NCBI GenBank assembly: GCA_012841485.1
Contig: DUUU01000212.1
Location: 1-11,639, forward strand
Reading direction: 5' to 3'
DNA from: Armatimonadota bacterium
GTDB taxonomy: Bacteria > Armatimonadota > JAAZEB01
Length of the DNA stretch: 11,639 bases
The position numbers and the translations under genes were made by a program. This document shows, in pieces, positions 1 through 6,620 of this stretch (the stretch's first letter is position 1; each line of letters opens with the position of its first letter). Under the pieces are notes generated by a model. The model was not told the DNA's origin. It made no database searches and worked only from the letters and a program-made list of their open reading frames with translations.

Positions 1-54
1 CCCGAAGGGCCGGCGCGGAACTAAACACCACGGAAGTGGCGGCGAAAGCCAGCC

Positions 55-1437
55 TCAGAGCGCGATCGGCGTGATGCCGGTCAGCTCGCAGAACTCCACC
101 AGGTCGTCATACAGGTGGGTTCCGTAGCCGAGGCAGGCGTATTCATTCGTCCAGCTCTGCAGAAGCGCGTCAATGTCGCAGTGGGCCGTGACGAAGCCGT
201 GGGGCCAGAACGGAATACCGCACTCCAGCTGGCGCTTCTCCAGTTGATCCGCCGGCGGCTCGAAGATGGAGCAGCGGGTGATCGCCATCATGAAGTCGCC
301 ATCCACGCGGCCGAGGCGGGCCAGAACGCCCTCGCCCACCTTGCAGACGAGCTTCACCGAGAGACCGCCGGCCTCTCCCTCGGTGGGAATACCATGTCCC
401 GCGAAGCCGGCCGGGCCGAGCTTGCTCGCCAGCGAGGGCGGGCAGGCGCCATCGCCGATGATCTTGATCTCGTTGTTCTGCTTGTCGATGTGCTGCAGGT
501 CACCGTAGTAGACCGGCTCCTTGCTCAGCTTGGTGAGCAGAAGAACGGTGAGCGCGGTGTTGAAGTCGCCCAGCGTCGAGGTGCCGACGCCATCTTCGAG
601 CATCATGCTCTGCGCGAAACAGGATGCGGTATAGTCATCTCCCAGGCCAGGGAAAGACTGGATGGTGTAGAAATCCCACTTCTCTCTGGCGATGATCTCT
701 TTGAGGGCAAGATAGAGGCGAATCGAGCGCTCGTTGACCACATTGCGCTCCGGCACGGTACCAAAGAGCTGCTGGATGCGCGGCTCGATGGCGGTGATCT
801 GATCCGCGGTGATCGCGTTCGCGGTCCGGATCAGATCCGTGGTGTCGCGCGTGTCGATATCGCATCCAAACATGCGCATCCACTGCGAGGGGTCGGCGAC
901 GCCGCACGTCTGGCCCATGCCCCGGCCACCGAAGGCGCCGATGGTGGACATGTTGAGCCACTGCTTCATATGCGAGGCGCGCGCGAAGCTCGCGATCTTG
1001 GCAATCTCGGCCGGGTCGTCGGCATCGCCGTAGACGAACTTGTGGGGGATGCCCACCTCCAGCAATGCGCCGTGCATCACCAGGCCGCCCACGGGGCGCC
1101 AGCCCTGCGAGCCAGGATGCGTCCAGACGAGCACTCCCTTCCCGGTCATCGCGAAGTCACGCACCGCGGCGATCAGGTGCGCCGCCCAGACCCATGTGCC
1201 CGAGAAGAGGATGACGCAGTCGACACTGTCATCCTTCTTCATCGCCGCCATGGCGGCCTTCGCCTCTTCCTTCGAGGCGACGATCACCGGCCACTCCACC
1301 AGGTTGATTCCAGCCTCTTTCAGCGCCTTCTTCGAACTCGCGATCAGCGCGTCATCGATGAAGGGCGTGCCCATCGGGTCCTGCAGGCCATCCTTATGGA
1401 CGCCATAGACGATGAAACCGACTGTCGGGGTGATCAT
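55..1437 (-). CDS. L-fucose/L-arabinose isomerase family protein
   Basis: This 460-residue protein looks like a member of the L-fucose/L-arabinose isomerase superfamily, which interconverts aldoses and ketoses with a bound divalent metal in the cytoplasm. The N-terminal part (about 1-170) reads as an alternating alpha/beta domain, and the segment around residues 255-335 carries the family pattern: a Gly-Asp motif at 290-291, the helix after it, then YYGDLQH (310-316) and a Gly-Asp-Gly motif at 328-330. A His-containing stretch (WPHGF, 411-415, and TAHCD, 417-421) sits where the family keeps its C-terminal ligand. The Glu expected just before Gly290 is Leu289, which could affect metal binding. 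The start is set by AAGGAG 6 nt before the ATG. The sugar kinase lies upstream on the same strand, with a 276-nt gap, and supports a sugar pathway. The exact sugar cannot be told. Confidence 0.8.
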   Translation of the reverse strand: MITPTVGFIVYGVHKDGLQDPMGTPFIDDALIASSKKALKEAGINLVEWPVIVASKEEAKAAMAAMKKDDSVDCVILFSGTWVWAAHLIAAVRDFAMTGKGVLVWTHPGSQGWRPVGGLVMHGALLEVGIPHKFVYGDADDPAEIAKIASFARASHMKQWLNMSTIGAFGGRGMGQTCGVADPSQWMRMFGCDIDTRDTTDLIRTANAITADQITAIEPRIQQLFGTVPERNVVNERSIRLYLALKEIIAREKWDFYTIQSFPGLGDDYTASCFAQSMMLEDGVGTSTLGDFNTALTVLLLTKLSKEPVYYGDLQHIDKQNNEIKIIGDGACPPSLASKLGPAGFAGHGIPTEGEAGGLSVKLVCKVGEGVLARLGRVDGDFMMAITRCSIFEPPADQLEKRQLECGIPFWPHGFVTAHCDIDALLQSWTNEYACLGYGTHLYDDLVEFCELTGITPIAL

Positions 1438-1713
1438 GAGCTACTCCTTGCTACTCCAGGAAGCCCGGCGTTCCCCAGGGCTCCGTGACCTGGAAAGATA
1501 GGGGCGGAAACAGCCACTACTCCTTGCTGCCGGCGGAGACCAAAGCGATCCCGGGCTTCTGAAGTGTGGGCAAAGTAAACCACGCCGGCATCACGGCGCG
1601 GCGGCAACCTAGCCGCCTCTCACTGGTGTTATTCGGCTTCCAGGCACCAACTCCTTTGCCCCTGGACGGGCCTGGCCCGGCAGCCCCCAGAGCGCCTCGG
1701 GTTTCGCGTGTCT
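1438..1713 (-). other. Kinase-isomerase intergenic spacer with repeated AGCAAGGAGTAG
   Basis: This spacer separates the kinase stop from the isomerase start. Read on the minus strand, the 12-mer AGCAAGGAGTAG occurs twice, at 1528-1517 and 1452-1441. The second copy is the isomerase ribosome binding site, and a further GGAGTAG lies directly upstream of it (1457-1451). I see no convincing promoter or terminator, so cotranscription of kinase and isomerase is possible but not shown. An open frame reaching into this spacer from inside the kinase (1897-1517) is not convincing as a gene. Confidence 0.4.
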
Positions 1714-3210
1714 CTACACATCCAGACCGCGGAGCGCGGGATAGAGCTGCACGTATTTCTCGAAGCGCGCGGCATACGTGGCGGCATTCTCGGGGTCCGG
1801 TTGCAGCGTCTCTCCCATGCGCACCCACTCCCCCACCAGAGCGGCGGGAGTGCGCCCGGTATCGGCGGCGCAGGCCAGCATCGCCACGCCCAGACACCCC
1901 GCCTCCGTCACGGCGGCCACCGTGATCGGCGTGTTCAGCACGTCCGCTTTCAGCTGGGTCCAGGAGCGGCTGCGCGCGCCACCGCCAATCGCCAGGAGCT
2001 CGCGGATCTCTACGCCCGAGCGCGCCAGAATCTCCATATTCAGGCGCATCTCCAGGGCCACTCCCTCCAGGAGGGCGCGCAACACCTCGCCGCGTGTCGT
2101 GGTGAGCCGCAAGCCCAGGATGGCACCGGTCACCCTCGCATCAAAGTAGGGCGTGCCCGACGGGGTGAAGTAGGGCAGCACCAGCAGCTTCGTCGGCCGC
2201 GGGGCCATGCCGCGCAGGATCACCTCGTAGGCCGAGACGCCCTCGCGCCCGGCCTGGGCCACCTCCTCGCGTGCCCACTCATCCCGGAACCACTTCAGCA
2301 GGTTGCCCCCGGTGAGGCTAAACGCCACCGTGGTGTACATCCCCTCCAGGGCAAAATCGTAGGTGCATAGATTGCTGCGGAGGAGCTCCTCGCTGAAGAC
2401 GGGACTGGGGAACGCGGGACAGATGCACTCTACGGTGCCGGTGCCATACACCGCCTTACCGGGCGCGGTGACGCCGGCACCGAGGGCGCCACACGGTTGG
2501 TCATGCCCGCCGGCGACCACGATCACTCCATCCGGCAAACCCAACTCCCGGGCCATCGCGCCCGGAATCGTGCCGACGACCTGGCCGGACGCGAGCGGCC
2601 GGGCCAGCCGGGAGCGGTCGAGTCCAACGGCGTCCAGAATCTCGGGGGCCCAGTCGTGCGCGCGCACATCGAAGAGCATGGTGCGCCCGGCGAGCGGCCA
2701 GCTGATGGCGGGCTCGAGGCCAAGGCGATGCTGCACCAGCTCCTCGAAGCAGTAGAAGTGCCGGGCAGCCTGCCACACATCCGGCTGGTGGTCGCGCACC
2801 CACAGCAGCTTGAAAAGCGAAAACATCGGATGGGCGGTATGTCCGGTGATGCGGTAGAGCTTCTCGCGACCAAACTCGCTGCTCCAACGCTCGGCTATCT
2901 CTGCCGCGCGCGCATCGGACGAGACCATCGCATTGGCGAGCACCTCGCCCTTGGGCCCCAGAGGCGTGAAAGCCTCGCCCTGGCTGGAGATGCCGATCCC
3001 ACACACAGGGTCGCCCGAGCACGCGGCGGCTGCGTCGCGAATGACGGCCAGGCAGGAATCACCCACCTCGCGGGAGTCTAGCTCGGCCCACCCTTCCCGG
3101 GGAGTCAGCGTCGCGTACTCCCGCGATGCCGAAGCGAGTTGGCGGCCCCGCGCGTCGAAGACCACCGCCTTGCACCCGGTGGTGCCCACGTCCAAACCGA
3201 TGTAGCTCAT
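1714..3210 (-). CDS. FGGY-family carbohydrate kinase
   Basis: This 498-residue protein is a sugar kinase of the FGGY family (xylulokinase/glycerol kinase group), which transfers phosphate from ATP to a sugar or polyol in the cytoplasm. The N-terminal phosphate-binding motif is DVGTTGCKA (7-15). The second domain starts with GGHDQPCGALGAG (234-246), whose Asp237 is the expected catalytic base. The adenosine-binding motif is GGGARS (409-414). Length is normal for the family. The substrate loop reads ISSQGEAF (74-81) and not the DQMHG-type motif of classical xylulokinases, so I do not name the sugar. The start follows a GGGAG site 8 nt upstream. The isomerase gene follows on the same strand, which would let the two act in sequence on one sugar. 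The promoter region is shared with the divergent cyclase/creatininase pair. Confidence 0.92.
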   Translation of the reverse strand: MSYIGLDVGTTGCKAVVFDARGRQLASASREYATLTPREGWAELDSREVGDSCLAVIRDAAAACSGDPVCGIGISSQGEAFTPLGPKGEVLANAMVSSDARAAEIAERWSSEFGREKLYRITGHTAHPMFSLFKLLWVRDHQPDVWQAARHFYCFEELVQHRLGLEPAISWPLAGRTMLFDVRAHDWAPEILDAVGLDRSRLARPLASGQVVGTIPGAMARELGLPDGVIVVAGGHDQPCGALGAGVTAPGKAVYGTGTVECICPAFPSPVFSEELLRSNLCTYDFALEGMYTTVAFSLTGGNLLKWFRDEWAREEVAQAGREGVSAYEVILRGMAPRPTKLLVLPYFTPSGTPYFDARVTGAILGLRLTTTRGEVLRALLEGVALEMRLNMEILARSGVEIRELLAIGGGARSRSWTQLKADVLNTPITVAAVTEAGCLGVAMLACAADTGRTPAALVGEWVRMGETLQPDPENAATYAARFEKYVQLYPALRGLDV

Positions 3211-3289
3211 GGCACGCTCTCCCGATCCTGGGTCTCAGATTGCGGATGGATGGTCACGCCCTATCCGGTTTCTACACTCCTCTAGTTCC

Positions 3290-3339
3290 CCCGTTCCGAC
3301 GGGCTTTCCTGCCGCGAGATGGCACCCTGGGCAGGAGCC
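3290..3339. repeat. Adjacent inverted repeats in the divergent control region
   Basis: The 222-nt gap (3211-3432) between the kinase and the cyclase must hold promoters in both directions, although I could not pick convincing -35/-10 pairs. Two inverted repeats touch each other. CCCGT (3290-3294) pairs with ACGGG (3299-3303) around TCCG. TCCTGCC (3307-3313) pairs with GGCAGGA (3330-3336) and extends outward as GGC (3302-3304) with GCC (3337-3339) past a two-base bulge. They could be operator-like or leader structures. In a GC-rich sequence such stems also arise by chance. Confidence 0.35.
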
Positions 3340-3432
3340 GGCTCGGGCCAGCGGGAACTGATCCCAGGCGCCTTGGACGCACGGGCGCAACCACCTGTCG
3401 CGTGAGACCGCCGGCGGAGAGAGTGAGTTCTG

Positions 3433-4101
3433 ATGACCCAGGTGCATGACATCAGTGGGTGGATCTACACCGGGATGTGGTCCTACTGTCCGGAGTATCC
3501 GGGGGCGGAGATCTCCGAGCTGCCGCATCCCGCTTTCTTGCCGGACGACTACCCCGTGTACCTGCAGAAGTTCGTCATCGGGGGGCAAACGGGCACCTAC
3601 ATCGAAACGCGCGCGCACGTGGACCGCGACGCCGAGCCGGTCACCGCCCTCCCCCTCTCTGAGTTCCATCGCCCCGCCGTCGTGATCCACGTCGGCGAGA
3701 AACGCCGCAACGAACCGGTGACGGTGGCCGACCTGGATCGTGCCAGGCCCGACCTGCGTCCCGGAGACGCGGCACTCCTTGCCACCGGATGGGACCGGTT
3801 CTGGGACGCCCCGGACTACGTGGAGGGGAGCCCTTACATCGAGCGAGAGGCAGCGCGGTGGCTGATGGATCGCGGGATCGGCTTGCTGGGCGCCGATTTC
3901 CCGCGGTTTGACTACGTGCCGGAGCCGCAGTTCCCCTGGAGCGAGTTCTGGGAGCGGGTGAATTTGCTTCTGGCGCCCCTCACCCACCTCGAATCCCTCT
4001 CCGGGCGGTGTGGCACGCTGGTCGCCTTCCCCTTGAAGATCCGCGGCGCCTGCGCCACCCCCTGTCGCGCGGCCATACTGACGCACGCAGAAACCTCATA
4101 G
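3433..4101 (+). CDS. Cyclase-family (kynurenine formamidase-like) metal-dependent hydrolase
   Basis: This 222-residue protein belongs to the cyclase family (COG1878), which includes bacterial kynurenine formamidase and isatin hydrolase: small metal-dependent enzymes that cleave amides or lactams. Recognisable pieces are GTYIETRAH (54-62) at the active-site position, RPGDAALLATGWDRFW (109-124), GADFPRFD (153-160) and the C-terminal block FPLKIRGACATPCRAAIL (199-216). In the canonical HxGTHxDxPxH motif the metal ligands are His, His, Asp and His. Here the aligned residues are Gln52, Tyr56, Glu58 and His62, so only the last His is kept. It may be a variant subclass with another metal site or chemistry. 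A purine-rich stretch (3416-3427) precedes the ATG, with loose spacing. The creatininase gene follows after 22 nt, so the two are almost certainly cotranscribed. The substrate is unknown. Confidence 0.85.
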   Translation: MTQVHDISGWIYTGMWSYCPEYPGAEISELPHPAFLPDDYPVYLQKFVIGGQTGTYIETRAHVDRDAEPVTALPLSEFHRPAVVIHVGEKRRNEPVTVADLDRARPDLRPGDAALLATGWDRFWDAPDYVEGSPYIEREAARWLMDRGIGLLGADFPRFDYVPEPQFPWSEFWERVNLLLAPLTHLESLSGRCGTLVAFPLKIRGACATPCRAAILTHAETS

Positions 4102-4113
4102 ATGCGAGAGATT

Positions 4114-4117
4114 GGAG
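4114..4117 (+). promoter_or_regulatory. Ribosome binding site fixing the creatininase start at 4124
   Basis: GGAG lies 6 nt before the ATG at 4124. An in-frame TTG at 4112 overlaps this site and would place it inside the coding sequence, so the ATG is the better start. Confidence 0.7.
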
Positions 4118-4123
4118 AAAGCC

Positions 4124-4906
4124 ATGCCGAAGTCTCGGATCCTGTTAAACATGACGGTCCAGGAGATCCGCGAGGCCCTGAAGGAGACGCAGACGATCAT
4201 CCTCCCCATCGGCTGCGTGGAGCAGCACGGGTACCACCTGCCAATCAGCGTCGATATCCATAACGCCGTGGAGCTGGCGACACGGGCATCGGAAGAGACC
4301 GGCTGCTTCGTCGCCCCACCGGTGATGTACACCTTCTCCGGCGGCTTCCTCCCCGGCACGGTCAACATCAGCCCACAGCTTTTCGCCCTGAACCTGATGG
4401 AGATCTGCCACTCGCTCGTCCTCCAGGGGTTCCGCAATCTGGTCCTGCTGTTGGGGCACGGGGGCAGCGAGAACACGCGTGCCGCCCACGAAGCGGCGGA
4501 GAACTTCCAGCGCCTCAATCCGCAACTCCAGGGAATCACCGTCGCCGTGGTCCCCTTCTGGGAACTGTCTCCGACGATGATGGAGGCGTTCGAACAGGGC
4601 GACTACCATGCCGCCCGCATCGAGACCTCGCTGATGCTCTTCTGGCACCCGGAGCTCGTGCGCATGGAGAAGGCAACGCGGGATAGCCCGGAGCTCGTGG
4701 CATGCATGGCCGCTGATCCAGATGCCTATCTCCTGAAAGAGAAGCGGGTGGATCACCCCTTCGTGGTCGCCAGGCTCACCCAACGCCCGGAGATGCAGGT
4801 GGGTGTCATGGGCGACTTCACAGGCGCCAGCGCCGGGTTGGGGCGTACCGTGGCCGAGGAGGCAACGCGCGGTCTGGTCGAGATCCTGTCGCGCCTGGAG
4901 GGGTGA
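4124..4906 (+). CDS. Creatininase-family amidohydrolase
   Basis: This 260-residue protein is a creatininase-family hydrolase. Characterised members include creatininase, the archaeal formamide hydrolase ArfB, the mycofactocin peptidase MftE and the 3-dehydro-scyllo-inosose hydrolase IolN. They use two metals to open cyclic or linear amides or related bonds. Visible signature elements are PIGCVEQHG (28-36), with Glu33 and His35, Asp44 in SVDIH, the LLGHGG motif with His112 (109-114), and HAARIETS (162-169), with Glu167, in place of the usual HAGxxETS. The metal-binding set therefore looks intact, unlike that of its upstream partner. Length fits the family. The gene lies 22 nt behind the cyclase and is probably the second gene of that operon. 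Its partnership with a sugar isomerase/kinase unit makes a sugar-derived lactone or amide a reasonable guess, in the way IolN acts in an inositol pathway, but nothing in the sequence proves it. Confidence 0.9.
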   Translation: MPKSRILLNMTVQEIREALKETQTIILPIGCVEQHGYHLPISVDIHNAVELATRASEETGCFVAPPVMYTFSGGFLPGTVNISPQLFALNLMEICHSLVLQGFRNLVLLLGHGGSENTRAAHEAAENFQRLNPQLQGITVAVVPFWELSPTMMEAFEQGDYHAARIETSLMLFWHPELVRMEKATRDSPELVACMAADPDAYLLKEKRVDHPFVVARLTQRPEMQVGVMGDFTGASAGLGRTVAEEATRGLVEILSRLEG

Positions 4907-4934
4907 GCCCCCCGGCGGGCCGTTCCCGCGCACG

Positions 4935-4963
4935 TTGACACGCCGGCCGGCACCGGTTATACT
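4935..4963 (+). promoter_or_regulatory. Near-consensus sigma-70 promoter for the lipase-like gene
   Basis: A perfect -35 box TTGACA (4935-4940) is followed by a 17-nt spacer and a -10 box TATACT (4958-4963), one base from consensus. Transcription would start near 4970, giving an mRNA leader of about 160 nt before the ATG at 5132. It is the only strong promoter I can see in the window and suggests solid housekeeping expression of the lipoprotein. It also marks the end of the upstream cyclase/creatininase unit. Confidence 0.85.
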
Positions 4964-4975
4964 GGGTCTGCCCAT

Positions 4976-5004
4976 CCAGCGCGAGTTGCACACTCCCGCG
5001 CTGG
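4976..5004 (+). other. Hairpin at the 5' end of the lipase-like mRNA
   Basis: CCAGCGCG (4976-4983) pairs perfectly with CGCGCTGG (4997-5004) around a 13-nt loop. It would begin about 6 nt after the predicted transcription start. A stem at that place could stabilise the mRNA or bind a regulator. No T-run follows, so it is not a terminator. I recognise no known riboswitch class. Confidence 0.5.
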
Positions 5005-5119
5005 GGGAGCATGGATCAATCGAGGCCGAATGAGCCGCCCATCACGCGGGCAAACGCAGGTCCGCAATGGCCTCTCGCTGTGCTCCGCGCCGGGACTCTT
5101 CGGCCCCGCTTCCAGGTGT

Positions 5120-5125
5120 AAGGAG
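5120..5125 (+). promoter_or_regulatory. Ribosome binding site fixing the lipase-like start at 5132
   Basis: AAGGAG stands 6 nt before the ATG at 5132. The open frame extends back to an ATG at 5030, but that start would add 34 residues ahead of the signal peptide and has no comparable site. Confidence 0.8.
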
Positions 5126-5131
5126 CAGAGG

Positions 5132-6358
5132 ATGAGACAATCCCTTCGCATGCGCGCGCTCATCGTGACCCGGGCGACCCTCCTCGCCCTGGCCGTGGGA
5201 GTGGCCGGCTGCGGCGGTTCCAGCGACACCAAGTCCGGCATCCTGGATCCGGATCGCGGCGGCATTCTCAGTGCCCCTCTGGCCGCCGCGCTTGGCAAGG
5301 CACAGGTCGCAGGCGCCCTTCAGCAGATGGGCCTGGGCGACCGGCCCGCGCCGTACGACATTCACTTCCACAGGGTGATCTACCGCACGGTCGGCGTGAA
5401 TGGCGATACCGTCACCGCCTCCGGAATGCTCGCGTTTCCTCGGGGCACCAGCGGCCCCCTGCCGATGATCAGCTACCAGCATGGCACCTCCGCGGCAAAG
5501 CAGAACGTGCCATCGAACACCTCGTACGAGGAGTTCCTGCGCCTGGCCGCCGTCGCTTGCTCGTCGGGATATGCCGTAGCTGCCGCCGACTACCTGGGCC
5601 TGGGCCACTCCGCGGGCATCCATCCCTACCTGCACGCAAGCACGGAGGCGACCGCGTGCCTGGATATGATCCGCGCTAGCCGCGAGGTGTGCCGGGAGCT
5701 TGGGATTCTTCTCAACAGCCAGCTCTTCCTGGCCGGCTATTCGCAGGGCGGGCACGCCACCATGGCCCTCCACCGCCTGATCGAGGGGCAGCACTCCGAT
5801 GAGTTCACGGTGACGGCTTCGGCGCCTGCCGCCGGGCCGTATGACCTCTCGGGCACTACCCTCGACGCGGCGCTCGCCACTCCCTCGGCGAACACCCCCA
5901 GGTATCTCTTCTACCTCCTCGTCTCCTACGAGACGGTCTACGACCTCTTCTCGTCCTTCTCGCAGGTGTTCCAACCGCCTTACGACACCCTCGCACGGCG
6001 GGCCGCGGCGGGAGAGCTCTCTCTCGAAGAGGCGCTGGGGCAGATCGGTTCGGGGGTTGATCTCTCGGCGATGCTGCAGCCCTCCTTCGTCCAGGCGCTC
6101 GCGTCGGATCCAGACCACCCGGTGCGGGCACGCCTGCGCGAGAATGATCTCCACGATTGGCACGCCATTGCCCCGATCCGCCTCTACCACAGCACGAGTG
6201 ACCAGGAAGTGCCCTATCAGAACTCCGTCGTCGCCCAGGCGGCGCTCACAGCGCGAGGCAGCGACGTGCTCCTGGTGCCCCTCACGGGCGACCACGTCAC
6301 CGCGTCCGGAATGGCCCTCCTCCAGACGCTGGAGTGGTTCGATACCCTCGTGCAGTAG
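5132..6358 (+). CDS. Alpha/beta hydrolase lipoprotein, secretory-lipase-like
   Basis: This 408-residue protein starts with a lipoprotein signal peptide: basic residues, a hydrophobic core and the lipobox VAGC with Cys27 as the lipid anchor, followed by a Gly/Ser linker. The rest resembles the secretory lipase (LIP-type) branch of alpha/beta hydrolases. ISYQHGTS (113-120) fits the oxyanion region. The nucleophile elbow is GYSQGG, with Ser204. The likely acid is Asp357 in STSDQEVP, and the likely catalytic His is His388 in TGDHVT. The inserted helical stretch at about 250-330 would be the lid. It should hydrolyse an ester or other acyl substrate outside the cytoplasmic membrane; the substrate is not known. 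The gene stands alone, with its own promoter and a strong hairpin after it. The choice of the 5132 start is supported by both the ribosome binding site and the signal peptide. Confidence 0.88.
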   Translation: MRQSLRMRALIVTRATLLALAVGVAGCGGSSDTKSGILDPDRGGILSAPLAAALGKAQVAGALQQMGLGDRPAPYDIHFHRVIYRTVGVNGDTVTASGMLAFPRGTSGPLPMISYQHGTSAAKQNVPSNTSYEEFLRLAAVACSSGYAVAAADYLGLGHSAGIHPYLHASTEATACLDMIRASREVCRELGILLNSQLFLAGYSQGGHATMALHRLIEGQHSDEFTVTASAPAAGPYDLSGTTLDAALATPSANTPRYLFYLLVSYETVYDLFSSFSQVFQPPYDTLARRAAAGELSLEEALGQIGSGVDLSAMLQPSFVQALASDPDHPVRARLRENDLHDWHAIAPIRLYHSTSDQEVPYQNSVVAQAALTARGSDVLLVPLTGDHVTASGMALLQTLEWFDTLVQ

Positions 6359-6374
6359 CCGCCCCCTCTGGCAT

Positions 6375-6432
6375 GCCCCGGCGAGGCTCCATGACGCGCC
6401 CGAAGCCGTGAGCCTCGCCGGGGCTTCTCCTT
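6375..6432 (+). terminator. Strong hairpin terminator after the lipase-like gene
   Basis: GCCCCGGCGAGGCTC (6375-6389) and GAGCCTCGCCGGGGC (6410-6424) form a perfect 15-bp stem with a 20-nt loop, starting 16 nt after the stop. The bases after it (TTCTCCTT) are T-rich but not a pure T-run. The remainder of this 262-nt gap up to the DUF362 start shows only a weak 5-bp stem near 6499-6516 and no clear promoter. Confidence 0.75.
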
Positions 6433-6620
6433 ACCCTCTCGCTCGCCCTCCCTGCCCCTATCCACCCGCGGCACGGCAAGCACGCGATGGGAACGAGTCT
6501 CGCTGTTTGAAGCGAGGCCCCGATGGGTAAAGCAGTCAACGATTCGCCCACCAGGGATGGCCCGAGGAGGCCTCGCGTGTCTCCTCTCATCCGGCCAGCC
6601 CACCGCGCGGGAGGGAATGC

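Noticed and set aside
28..39. CCAC-GGAA-GTGG stem as terminator of the isomerase
   Set aside because: A 4-bp stem with only a short T-stretch on the minus strand is too weak.
115..1488. 457-codon plus-strand frame opposite the isomerase
   Set aside because: It is long only because the antisense frame of a GC-rich gene lacks stops. Its composition is rich in Arg, His, Asp and Ala, without any family pattern.
1517..1897. 126-codon minus-strand frame overlapping the 3' end of the kinase
   Set aside because: It is Arg/Gly-rich in the way of out-of-frame GC-rich sequence, overlaps the kinase by 184 nt, and has no recognisable domain. Only its last part lies in the spacer.
3235..4086. 283-codon minus-strand frame opposite the cyclase
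   Set aside because: It is antisense to a clear cyclase-family gene and shows no domain of its own.
5042..6295. 417-codon minus-strand frame opposite the lipase-like gene
   Set aside because: The plus strand has the signal peptide, catalytic triad, promoter and ribosome site. The antisense frame has none of these.
6499..6535. CTCGC/GCGAG stem and TTGAAG/TAAAGC boxes upstream of the DUF362 gene
   Set aside because: The stem is 5 bp, and the boxes match poorly with a 15-nt spacer. This is expected by chance.
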